Origin: JBJYIN01 sp046237015
GTDB taxonomy: Bacteria > Pseudomonadota > Gammaproteobacteria > Enterobacterales > Enterobacteriaceae
DNA length: 64,000 nt
Direction: 5' to 3'
NCBI RefSeq assembly: GCF_046237015.1
Contig: NZ_JBJYIN010000009.1
Span: 133,803 to 197,802, forward strand
The position numbers were made by a program, and so were the translations under genes. Each line of letters begins with the position of its first letter. The stretch's first letter is position 1. The notes under the pieces were generated by a model that did no database searches, was not told the origin of the DNA, and saw only the letters and a list, made by a program, of their open reading frames with translations. Positions 43,975-52,208 of this stretch are shown piece by piece.

Positions 43975-45552
43975 TTAATTAATTCTTAGTACGTCGTCCT
44001 GACGAACTTTGAAGAAACGCACCGCATCCCGCAATTGTTCACCCTGTTCGGTCATGGACTGTGCGGCAGTCGCGGATTGTTCGACCAGCGCGGCGTTTTG
44101 CTGGGTGACCTGATCCATCTGTTCGACGGCAACACTGATCTCTTTGATACCGATATGTTGTTCATCTGATGCCTGAGAAATCTCTGCCACGATATCCGTG
44201 ACTTTGCGTACCGATTCGACGATTTCAGCCATCGCTTTGCTCGCGCTGTCTGCTCGCTGTGAGCCATCGGTAATTTTATCGACGGTACCTTCAATCAGCA
44301 CTTTGATTTCTTTAGCCGCATCGGCGCTTTTCTGTGCCAGCGTACGCACTTCTCCGGCGACCACCGCAAAGCCTTTGCCTTCGCTTCCTGCTCGGGCCGC
44401 TTCGACGGCGGCGTTCAGGGCCAGAATATTGGTCTGGAACGCAATGCCTTCAATGACGGAAATAATGTTGACTATTTTCTGTGAACTGTCGGAAATTTCA
44501 TTCATGCGTTTCAGCATGTCATCCACAATCGCGCCACCCTGAGAGGCAGTTTTTGAGGTTTGCTGCGCTAATTCGCTCGCTTCTTTGGCGTTATCCGCAT
44601 TTTGCCTAACGGTATGTGTCAGCTGTTGCATATTGGCGGAAGCCTGAATCAGCGATGCCGCCTGTTCTTCGGTGCGTTGTGACAGGTCACTATTGCCTTG
44701 AGCAATCTCGTTTGACGCCAGCGTGATGGATTCGCTGCCACGCATGATGGTATGAATGGTATTCATCAACTGCTGGTTGGTATGGCTGATCGTGGCAAGG
44801 AGGCTGCTATCGTCTCCCTGACGCAGTTTGATCTCTGTTGTGAGATTCCCCTGAGCAATTTCGTTCATGATCTCCGTTGCGTAATTGGGTTCTCCCCCTA
44901 ATTGTCGAGAGATATTACGGGCGATAATAGTGGCGATAACTCCTGTTGCGAGCAGTGCCAGCAGTAATAACCCCCAGACATAGTATTGTGAATTCCGGTA
45001 AGTGGCATCGGCATTTTCGACGATGCCTCTTGCCGTAGTGATTTCCATCTCGCCCAGTTTCGCCAAATCCTTCATCAATTGACTGCGATATTGAGAAGAA
45101 ACTGCACCGCTGATTCTACTGGCTTCGGCGAGATCGCCGCGATTAACGGCATCAATCACGTTGACGTTGACCGCATTGAAGTTTTTAAAGTTTTCGCCGA
45201 TTTGTTGCACGAGTGCTTTTTTGTCTTCCCCACTGACAATTATCTGATAGTTTTTAAATGCATTGAGGAAAATATCGGCATTTTGTAATAGTTCAACCCG
45301 ATGACCTTCACGTTCTTCGGGCGTTTTTGAGTCGATGTACTGTATTTGTTGTAGCCGTGCTTCTGACATGACGCCGCGCATGACCAGGCTATAACGTACT
45401 CCTGGCAGACTGTTGCTGCTTAAATCATCAATACGAGAATTATTTATACTAAGCTGTAATAGCGAGACGATGCCCAATAACAGCATCATGACGATCAAAA
45501 TTGAAAACCCAAGTAGTAGCTTGGCGAATACAGTTAATTGAGAGAATTTCAT
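43975..45552 (-). CDS. Methyl-accepting chemotaxis protein with four-helix-bundle sensor
   Basis: 525 residues from ATG 45552 (frame opens at 45585 with a second ATG; neither has a clear ribosome-binding site). Two membrane helices (about 8-32 and 190-210) flank a 4HB-type periplasmic domain (MRGVMSEARLQQIQYID). HAMP follows, then the signalling tip VIEGIAFQTNILALNAAVEA and methylation helices (SDLSQRTEEQAASLIQ). No NWETF tail; ends KVRQDDVLRIN. Ligand unknown. A weaker sigma-28-like site precedes it. Confidence 0.88.
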   Translation of the reverse strand: MKFSQLTVFAKLLLGFSILIVMMLLLGIVSLLQLSINNSRIDDLSSNSLPGVRYSLVMRGVMSEARLQQIQYIDSKTPEEREGHRVELLQNADIFLNAFKNYQIIVSGEDKKALVQQIGENFKNFNAVNVNVIDAVNRGDLAEASRISGAVSSQYRSQLMKDLAKLGEMEITTARGIVENADATYRNSQYYVWGLLLLALLATGVIATIIARNISRQLGGEPNYATEIMNEIAQGNLTTEIKLRQGDDSSLLATISHTNQQLMNTIHTIMRGSESITLASNEIAQGNSDLSQRTEEQAASLIQASANMQQLTHTVRQNADNAKEASELAQQTSKTASQGGAIVDDMLKRMNEISDSSQKIVNIISVIEGIAFQTNILALNAAVEAARAGSEGKGFAVVAGEVRTLAQKSADAAKEIKVLIEGTVDKITDGSQRADSASKAMAEIVESVRKVTDIVAEISQASDEQHIGIKEISVAVEQMDQVTQQNAALVEQSATAAQSMTEQGEQLRDAVRFFKVRQDDVLRIN

Positions 45553-45614
45553 AACGGTAGTTAGATCGAAGAGAAGTGGTTTCATTGGTAACGGCAGGGA
45601 GAACCATAACTTTA

Positions 45615-45641
45615 TAATCGGTAAGTTGTTAATCCATATTA
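45615..45641 (-). promoter_or_regulatory. Possible sigma-28 promoter of the 4HB chemoreceptor gene
   Basis: Minus strand TAAT-N15-ACCGATTA, matching 3 of 4 and 6 of 8 bases of TAAA-N15-GCCGATAA, 63 bases before the start. Confidence 0.45.
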
Positions 45642-45829
45642 TTCCTGTAAATAATACTTAATTGTCATATTTTTGCTTTTATAAAGATAAAGTTCTGTTT
45701 TTTATGGATAACATGATTGCTAATAATATCAGTTGGTGACTTTTTATCTTATTCCATACCTTGTGTGTTATTTGTTCATTAGTAATGAATAGGTTAATAA
45801 AGATGGAGTGTAAATAATAAAATAAATAA

Positions 45830-45860
45830 CGGTTATGACTAATGATATTAATCATAACCG
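45830..45860 (-). terminator. Terminator of the rha operon
   Basis: CGGTTATGA / TCATAACCG stem (13-base loop), followed on the minus strand by TTATTTATTTTATTATTT, 51 bases beyond the rhaM stop. Confidence 0.75.
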
Positions 45861-45910
45861 ATGCTGACTGAAATTAATCACGAAAGGGTGATGACATTGA
45901 AATGATATTG

Positions 45911-46225
45911 TCAGTCCAGATAAAACACGGGCTGTAATTCTTCACTCACTGGACTGTTATCTGGATTGGCTGGCATCACTTCTGTCATGTGTTTCCACCA
46001 GCGCTGACAGATTTCCGTTTGTGCTACCGCGTTCCAGCGTGCTTCGGATTCTATTTCAACATAGGCAAATAACAGGTTGCGCTGTTTATCCAGAAAAATA
46101 CTGTAGTGGTGAGCCCCGTGTGCTTTCAGGACATCGGCCAGTTCTGGCCAAATAGGGTTATGTCGATGCTCATATTCAGCATGGCATTCAGGGAAAACAG
46201 ACATCACAAAGGCTTTACGTAGCAT
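45911..46225 (-). CDS. rhaM: L-rhamnose mutarotase RhaM
   Basis: Interconverts the anomers of L-rhamnose to feed the isomerase. 104 residues, the same as E. coli RhaM. Motifs: MLRKAFVMSV, the active-site His/Tyr region ECHAEYEHRHNPIWPEL and QRWWKHMTEVMPANPDNSP. ATG 46225 after GGAGGG. Last gene of rhaBADM. Confidence 0.95.
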   Translation of the reverse strand: MLRKAFVMSVFPECHAEYEHRHNPIWPELADVLKAHGAHHYSIFLDKQRNLLFAYVEIESEARWNAVAQTEICQRWWKHMTEVMPANPDNSPVSEELQPVFYLD

Positions 46226-46307
46226 GGTTGCCCTCCAGCAATCGATCAGATACTGGCGTCATGGAGAGAAATCCATGACGCCATTTCACCCAGTGGGTCG
46301 GGGCAGG

Positions 46308-47132
46308 CTAGATGTTTAACGCGGCTGCCAGCGGCGTGACGCCAAATCGCTTACCTAAGGCAATCAATTCTTCGGTCGAAATAGTTTGTTTCTTGCCGCC
46401 CATCGATCGGACTTTTACCATCACTTCTGCTGACTTCTCAGCGGTATCGATCAAGCCGAATGTTTCATCGAGCGTTGGGCCACTGCCGAAAATACCGTGG
46501 AACGGCCAGAGCACCAGCGAATGGCGTTGCATTTGCTCTGATGTTGCATCGCCGATAGCATCCGTACCTGGCACCATCCATGGAACAATCCCGACACCAT
46601 CTGGGAACACAACCAGACATTCGGTGCTGCCTTCCCACAATTCACGGGTAAAGGCGGCGGTGTTCAGTTCCAGCACATAGCTAAGTGCAATCAGGTTCGT
46701 GGCGTGACAATGCATAATAATGCGGTCACGCCCGTTTGTGACCTTCATGCGTACAATGTGCGATTGAAAGTGAGAAGCCAGTTCTGATGTTGGCAACCCT
46801 CCGTTCGCCAGTCCCCAGAAGATACGATAGCCTTTACCATCGTGATCAACTTGTAGCACGACCAGTGAGTCTGCGGGATCTAACTGGACGTTACGGAAAA
46901 ATTTGCCCGAGCCAGTAACGATGAACCAATGTCCAGCCAGTTCAGGCATGGCCTGACTTAACGTTTCATGGCGGGGCTGCGGATAAAATTCACTTTCGTA
47001 GGGCGTCACATCCTCTGACGTCAGACGCAGGCTGACGTTGCCGCCGTTACGCTCATCCCAGCCTTTGAGCCACATGTCGCTGGTGGCTTTAATCATGCCC
47101 TGTACGAACCAGGAAGAAAGAATTGCTTGCAT
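46308..47132 (-). CDS. rhaD: Rhamnulose-1-phosphate aldolase
   Basis: Class II zinc aldolase splitting L-rhamnulose 1-phosphate to dihydroxyacetone phosphate and L-lactaldehyde. From ATG 47132 it has 274 residues as in E. coli: MQAILSSWFVQGMIKAT. Motifs: KGWDERNGGNVSLRL, VTGSGKFFRNVQLDP, the zinc-ligand MHCHATNLIALSYV and WPFHGIFGSG. The open frame to 47216 is unsupported; AAGGGTAAG precedes 47132. It is 4 bases after rhaA. Confidence 0.96.
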   Translation of the reverse strand: MQAILSSWFVQGMIKATSDMWLKGWDERNGGNVSLRLTSEDVTPYESEFYPQPRHETLSQAMPELAGHWFIVTGSGKFFRNVQLDPADSLVVLQVDHDGKGYRIFWGLANGGLPTSELASHFQSHIVRMKVTNGRDRIIMHCHATNLIALSYVLELNTAAFTRELWEGSTECLVVFPDGVGIVPWMVPGTDAIGDATSEQMQRHSLVLWPFHGIFGSGPTLDETFGLIDTAEKSAEVMVKVRSMGGKKQTISTEELIALGKRFGVTPLAAALNI

Positions 47133-47136
47133 AGTC

Positions 47137-48399
47137 TTACCCTTGACGTTGAGTGAGGATGGTTTTTTCATACTGACGAACATGTTGCAGCCATTCGCTG
47201 CCCGGTGTGACGTCATGGCGCTGGCAGTAGTGTTCCCAGACGGCCTGCCACGGCAGGGATTTTTGTTCTTCTAACAGTGCCAGACGAGCGGTGTAATCCC
47301 CGCTTTGTTCTAATTTGCGTAGGGCCTCAGTGGGTTCCAGCAGGGCGCGCAAAAGCGCTTTCTTCATGTTGCGGGTGCCGATGACCCAGGCGGCAATGCG
47401 ATTGATGGATGCATCAAAGAAATCGAGACCGATGTGCACACGATCAAGCAGTTTATGACGAATGATCTCATGGGCAATTGCCTGCGTTTCATCATCCAAC
47501 AGAACAACGTGATCGCTGTCCCAGCGTACCGGACGGCTGACGTGCAGTAACAGACGCGGAACGTACAGGATGGCGCTGGATATTTTGTCGGAAATGACTT
47601 CGGTTGGATGGAAATGGCCTGCATCTAAACAGAGTGCGGTCTTGCGGCTGCTGGCATAGCCGAGGCAGAATTCGCTGGAGCCGACAGTAAAGCTTTCTGC
47701 GCCGATCCCGAACAGTTTACTTTCCACCGCATCGATATGGTGCGCCTGATCGAGTGGCTCGGCGATGACCTCGTCTAACGCGCTGAGCAGTCGCTGGCGG
47801 AAGGCCAGACGATCGATCGTCAGATCTTTCATGCCATCCGGCACCCAAATATTCATGACGGAAGGTGTGCCGAGTTCGCGGCCAAAGTAGGCAGAAATAC
47901 GGCGGCTGGCCTGACAATGTTCAATCCAGAACTGGCGGATGCTGTCATCGGGATGCGATAGCGTAAAACCATCGCTGCTCAAAGGGTGAGAGAAGCAGGT
48001 TGGGTTGAAATCCAACCCTAACTGATGACGTTTGGCCCATGCGACCCAGTGACTGAAATGCTTGGGCTCAATTTCGTTACGGGCAACCGGTTGATCGGAT
48101 TCAAGATAAATCGCGTGCAAGTTTAACCGTTTGGGGCCTGGAATAAGCGAAAACGCCTGTTCCAGATCGGCTCGTAGCTCAACGGCGCTGCGTGCTTTTC
48201 CGGGGTAATTCCCCGTCGCCTGAATACCGCCGGTTAATGCGCTGCCTGTGTTTTCAAAACCGGCAACATCATCGCCTTGCCAGCAGTGCATAGAGACGGG
48301 AATGGTATCTAACTGCGCCAGTGCGGCATCGACATCAACGTCTATGCTGGCGTAACGATCCTTTGCCAGACGCCAGGCAGTTTCAATAGTGTTATTCAT
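47137..48399 (-). CDS. rhaA: L-rhamnose isomerase
   Basis: Converts L-rhamnose to L-rhamnulose; metal-dependent TIM-barrel tetramer. 420 residues (E. coli 419), starting MNNTIETAWRLAKDRYASI. Motifs: VSMHCWQGDDVAGFE, LNLHAIYLE, GLDFNPTCFSHPL, metal-site LCLDAGHFHPTEVISDK and VHIGLDFFDASINR. Overlaps rhaB by 4 bases. Confidence 0.96.
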   Translation of the reverse strand: MNNTIETAWRLAKDRYASIDVDVDAALAQLDTIPVSMHCWQGDDVAGFENTGSALTGGIQATGNYPGKARSAVELRADLEQAFSLIPGPKRLNLHAIYLESDQPVARNEIEPKHFSHWVAWAKRHQLGLDFNPTCFSHPLSSDGFTLSHPDDSIRQFWIEHCQASRRISAYFGRELGTPSVMNIWVPDGMKDLTIDRLAFRQRLLSALDEVIAEPLDQAHHIDAVESKLFGIGAESFTVGSSEFCLGYASSRKTALCLDAGHFHPTEVISDKISSAILYVPRLLLHVSRPVRWDSDHVVLLDDETQAIAHEIIRHKLLDRVHIGLDFFDASINRIAAWVIGTRNMKKALLRALLEPTEALRKLEQSGDYTARLALLEEQKSLPWQAVWEHYCQRHDVTPGSEWLQHVRQYEKTILTQRQG

Positions 48400-49871
48400 A
48401 CGGTGGTTTCCTCTTTTTTATCATGGCAAAGGGCTTCAAAACGACGCCAATGCCTGGCGAAATCAGTATCCTCACGCGGGGTGTAGCGATGCAGAGGAAA
48501 GTTATGGGTGAGTAGGTGGCGAAATTCATTCAGATCGGCAACGGCATCGAGCGCCATTAATTGACAACCGATATTGCCGAGAGTGGAGGCTTCTACCGGT
48601 CCGGCGAAGACGGGAATCTGACACGTATCGGCGCACAACTGATTAAGCAACTCATTCTGGCAACCGCCGCCAACAATATGTAATTGACGTAACGGTGCCT
48701 GGCGCAGTTCGCCTAATTCCTGAATTGCCTGCCGATACAGCATGGCGAGGCTATCAAAAATACAGCGAGCCAGTTCGGCATCTCCCTGTGGCACAGGTTG
48801 CTGATGTTCGGTACAAAACGTTCTGATGGCGTCACACATGGACGGCGGGTTAATAAAACGCTCGTCGTTCGGGTTGATCAGGCTGACATAGGCCGGTAGA
48901 TGTGACGCCTCCTGAATCAGAGCGTTGAGATCCTGAATTTGACGTTCCTGACAGAGACGTTGCAGTAACCACATGCCCATGATGTTTTTGAGTACGCGAT
49001 ACGTGCCGTTGATCCCACATTCATTGGTGATGTTGGCGGCTAATGCCTGCGCGTTGTGGCAGGGCGTATCGCTTTCAATACCGATCAACGACCAGGTACC
49101 GGAACTGAGATAAGCGCTGTCTTTGTTCTGTAGTGGGGCCGCGACGACGGCGCAGGCCGTATCATGGGTGGCTACTGCAATCACTGGGATTTGCCGTCCG
49201 CTCGGTGCTGACCATTTGCCGATGTGGTGACCGGGCTGTACCGGCTGGCTCAACAAACGTTTGGGGAAACCAAGATACTTCAGCAGTGCGTCGTCCCATG
49301 TTTTGTCCGTCAGGCTGAGCAACTGTGTCGTGCTGGCATTGGTGTATTCACAGCTCACCTTGCCTGTCAGGCGATAATGAAAATAATCTGGGATCAGTAA
49401 CAGATGTTCTGCTTTTGTCAGGTATTCAGGATGTTGATCGCACAACGCCTTGAGTTGGTACAGCGTATTAAAAGGAAGGAATTGAATACCGGTGCGCTGA
49501 TAAATATTTTCACGGCCTAGCTCATCGGTGACCGTGGACATCAGACCATCGGTACGGTGGTCTCGATAAGAGTAGGGCAAACCGACACATTCACCGGCTT
49601 TGTCCAGTAGCACATAATCCACTCCCCAACTGTCAATCCCTATGCTGTCAGGATGAATCCCCATGCCGTCTATTTGGTGTAAGCCAGTGAGAATCGCCTG
49701 CTCCAGCGCTTGCAGGTCCCATACATGATGGCCATTTTCAGCAATGAGATGATTGCGAAAGCGGTGAATTTCTTTCAGTGCCAGATGCTGTGTGGTTGTT
49801 TGTAGCGTCGCTAACATGACTCGGCCGCTGGACGCGCCAAGATCTACCGCCACAATATTCTTCACAGCCAT
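48396..49871 (-). CDS. rhaB: Rhamnulokinase
   Basis: Phosphorylates L-rhamnulose at O-1 with ATP; FGGY-family kinase. 491 residues from ATG 49871 (E. coli 489): VKNIVAVDLGASSGRVMLA contains the phosphate-1 loop, IDSWGVDYVLLD is next, VATHDTACAVVA carries the catalytic Asp, and LHIVGGGCQNELLNQL the adenosine motif. ATG 49871 has AGAGGA 6 bases before; 49877 is too close. First gene of the arm transcribed away from rhaSR. Confidence 0.96.
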   Translation of the reverse strand: MAVKNIVAVDLGASSGRVMLATLQTTTQHLALKEIHRFRNHLIAENGHHVWDLQALEQAILTGLHQIDGMGIHPDSIGIDSWGVDYVLLDKAGECVGLPYSYRDHRTDGLMSTVTDELGRENIYQRTGIQFLPFNTLYQLKALCDQHPEYLTKAEHLLLIPDYFHYRLTGKVSCEYTNASTTQLLSLTDKTWDDALLKYLGFPKRLLSQPVQPGHHIGKWSAPSGRQIPVIAVATHDTACAVVAAPLQNKDSAYLSSGTWSLIGIESDTPCHNAQALAANITNECGINGTYRVLKNIMGMWLLQRLCQERQIQDLNALIQEASHLPAYVSLINPNDERFINPPSMCDAIRTFCTEHQQPVPQGDAELARCIFDSLAMLYRQAIQELGELRQAPLRQLHIVGGGCQNELLNQLCADTCQIPVFAGPVEASTLGNIGCQLMALDAVADLNEFRHLLTHNFPLHRYTPREDTDFARHWRRFEALCHDKKEETTV

Positions 49872-50268
49872 AGCCATTCCTCTTTACCTGTTTGATGGGA
49901 AGCAGTGTAAGGATTCATGGTCATCATCACCTTCCGGTGAGTGCCACGTAGGATGAGCGGTTGGCAAAATAGTCAAGCTGACTGTGAAATGGTTCACAGT
50001 TGTGACGTTTCTCTGCGGGATTTACGAAATTTTTACGATGAGTTAGGGGGCTGAACGGGATGTGATCCTATCCACATTTCAGCAAATTGGTCGGTAGATC
50101 TTGAAAAAATGACATCACAACGCCGCCGTCAATGACGGTATTTAAAGGCTGTTTGGCACGCTTCCCGCTACCCTTTCATATAGACGCTAATTTCACTGAT
50201 GGTCAGTACGTGCTGGCGACAAATGACAAAGAGGCCGCTCCGCGAGCGAGCTAAGTGGAGAATCAAAA
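49872..50268. promoter_or_regulatory. Divergent rhaB-rhaS control region
   Basis: 397 bases holding the promoters of rhaBADM and rhaSR. The CRP site at 49983 is clear. TGGCACG-CTTC-CCGCT (50154-50169) has sigma-54-like -24 and GC features. A small hairpin TCACC-TTCC-GGTGA (about 49929-49942) lies near rhaB. RhaS/RhaR half-sites must be here but I could not place them reliably. Confidence 0.55.
49983..49998. promoter_or_regulatory. CRP-cAMP binding site
   Basis: TGTGA-AATGGT-TCACA, a perfect match to both half-sites, 112 bases upstream of rhaB. It fits the known CRP dependence of rhaBAD and rhaSR. Confidence 0.85.
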
Positions 50269-51105
50269 ATGACGTTACTTCGTGGTGATGACTTCTTTGC
50301 TTCACGGGCAGTGACGGTGGCTGTAGAGCCCCGAACGCCTCAGGTGGCTTTCCCCGAGCATTATCATGATTTCTGGGAAATTGTGTTGGTGGAACAAGGC
50401 TCGGGCGTGCATGTTTTTAACGATCAGCCTTATGCCTTGAGCAGTGGTACGGTGTTTTTTGTGCGGGATAATGACAGGCATCTGTTTGAAAATGTGGAAG
50501 GACTCTGTCTGACCAACGTCCTTTATCGTTCACCACGCGGTTTTCGTTTTCTTTCCGATATTGCGTCCTTTTTGCCTTACGGGCCCGATGGCGAATGGCA
50601 AGGGCAATGGCAGGTCAATACGGTGGGCATGCAGCAACTCAAGCAAAGCCTTGGTAAGCTGGCTGAACTTGCTCAGAGCGCTCAGCCGGAAGATATCGCC
50701 GCCAGCGAAAGCCTGTTTTTGCAAATCCTGGTGCTTCTTCGTCAGCGCTGTTTCCAAACGCAAGGGGGAGATTGCCAACGTCAGGGGATACAGTCGCTGT
50801 TAGGCTGGTTACAGAACAACTACAGCGAAGATATCAACTGGGGGGAATTGGCCGAACGGTTCGCCTTACCGCTTAGAACGCTGCATCGCCAACTGAAACA
50901 ACACACTGGAATGACACCACAACGCTATCTGAATCGGTTAAGATTACTGGAGGCCCGTCGGCGCTTGCAGCAAAGTGATGATTCCATTACTACGATTGCA
51001 CATGCGTGTGGATTCAGTGACAGCAACCATTTTTCGACGCAATTCCGTAAGGAATTTTCTCTGGCCCCTAAATCGCTACGTCATCAGGCGTACCATGAGG
51101 AATAG
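50269..51105 (+). CDS. rhaS: L-rhamnose operon activator RhaS
   Basis: AraC/XylS activator that with L-rhamnose turns on rhaBAD. 278 residues, as in E. coli. N-terminal cupin with HYHDFWEIVLVEQGSGVHV; C-terminal double helix-turn-helix: LAERFALPLRTLHRQLKQ and TIAHACGFSDSNHFSTQFRK. ATG 50269 after GGAG. rhaR follows 21 bases later. Confidence 0.94.
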   Translation: MTLLRGDDFFASRAVTVAVEPRTPQVAFPEHYHDFWEIVLVEQGSGVHVFNDQPYALSSGTVFFVRDNDRHLFENVEGLCLTNVLYRSPRGFRFLSDIASFLPYGPDGEWQGQWQVNTVGMQQLKQSLGKLAELAQSAQPEDIAASESLFLQILVLLRQRCFQTQGGDCQRQGIQSLLGWLQNNYSEDINWGELAERFALPLRTLHRQLKQHTGMTPQRYLNRLRLLEARRRLQQSDDSITTIAHACGFSDSNHFSTQFRKEFSLAPKSLRHQAYHEE

Positions 51106-51126
51106 TTGAGCGCAGGCAGGTGAGGG

Positions 51127-51981
51127 ATGGTAAACAGTAGACGGGGTTTGAAACTACAGACTGAAGACTATTTCCTTACCGATAAAAATAGCGTCATGGT
51201 TGCCGAACGGCATCCACAGCCAGTATTCCCGCTGCATCACCACGATTTTGATGAATTGGTGATCGTCTGGCGCGGGAATGGTCTGCATTTCTGGAATGAC
51301 GTGCCTTATCGCATTACGCGTGGTGACATGTTTTATGTCTCGGCAAGCGATCGGCACAGCTACGAATCCGTCCACGATCTGGAATTGGATAACATTATGT
51401 ATATCCGCGATCGACTGTCGCTCTCGGCGGACTGGGGCGCGCTGTTGCCTGGCGGGGACACGCCACACAGTGAGCGTTACTGGTGTCTGGGCTCGCAGGG
51501 GATGGACACCATTCGTGACCGGGTTGATGCGTTGGCGCGAGAGAGCATGAAATCAGATCTGCTGTCGTTGCAACTGAGCGAGGTGCTACTGTTGCAAATT
51601 GCGCTGCTGGCGATGCGTTATCGTCATTTGCCGAATAACCCTCAATTGGCGGATGCCCATCAGTTGGACTTATTGATGAACGCGTTGCGTGCCAGTATCG
51701 CCAGCCCTTTTCGTTTTGATGTTTTTTGTGAACAGAATGGATTTAGCGCACGTGGCCTGAGAGCGCGATTTAAAGAGCAAACGGGTATGAGCGTGCTGCA
51801 ATATTTGCGTCAACTACGGCTATGCAAAGCGATGGAACTGTTGCGCTACAATCAGCAAACTATTGGGGAAATTGCGGCACAGTGCGGTTTTGATGACAGC
51901 AACTATTTTTCCGTGGTATTTCATCAGGCATTTGGTGTTTCTCCCAGCGCTTATCGTCAACGTTTTCAAAATGCGGGTTAG
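51127..51981 (+). CDS. rhaR: L-rhamnose regulon activator RhaR
   Basis: AraC/XylS activator that with L-rhamnose turns on rhaSR. 284 residues. Cupin HHHDFDELVIVWRGNGLHFW; C-terminal helix-turn-helix region FSARGLRARFKEQTGMS and EIAAQCGFDDSNYFSVVFHQ. ATG 51127 preceded by GGTGAGGG. In E. coli rhaT follows on the other strand; here it is replaced by the dga cluster. Confidence 0.93.
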   Translation: MVNSRRGLKLQTEDYFLTDKNSVMVAERHPQPVFPLHHHDFDELVIVWRGNGLHFWNDVPYRITRGDMFYVSASDRHSYESVHDLELDNIMYIRDRLSLSADWGALLPGGDTPHSERYWCLGSQGMDTIRDRVDALARESMKSDLLSLQLSEVLLLQIALLAMRYRHLPNNPQLADAHQLDLLMNALRASIASPFRFDVFCEQNGFSARGLRARFKEQTGMSVLQYLRQLRLCKAMELLRYNQQTIGEIAAQCGFDDSNYFSVVFHQAFGVSPSAYRQRFQNAG

Positions 51982-52208
51982 CCGCCCCGTTTGTCTTCGT
52001 TGTAGCAAGTCACCTGCGTAAATGCGTTCAATTTTTCTGATTTCTCAGTACGTACTCTATGAATGGGGCGTGCTGATATCCCGCTCCGATTGCTTATCCA
52101 CAGGCGATGATTATCGTCTGCAAATAGATTCTTCCCCGTGAACCTCTGTTTTGCGTGGCAGAATAGTGTATGTTCTGAACAATCATTTAATTCTTAAGCG
52201 GTAGTGCG

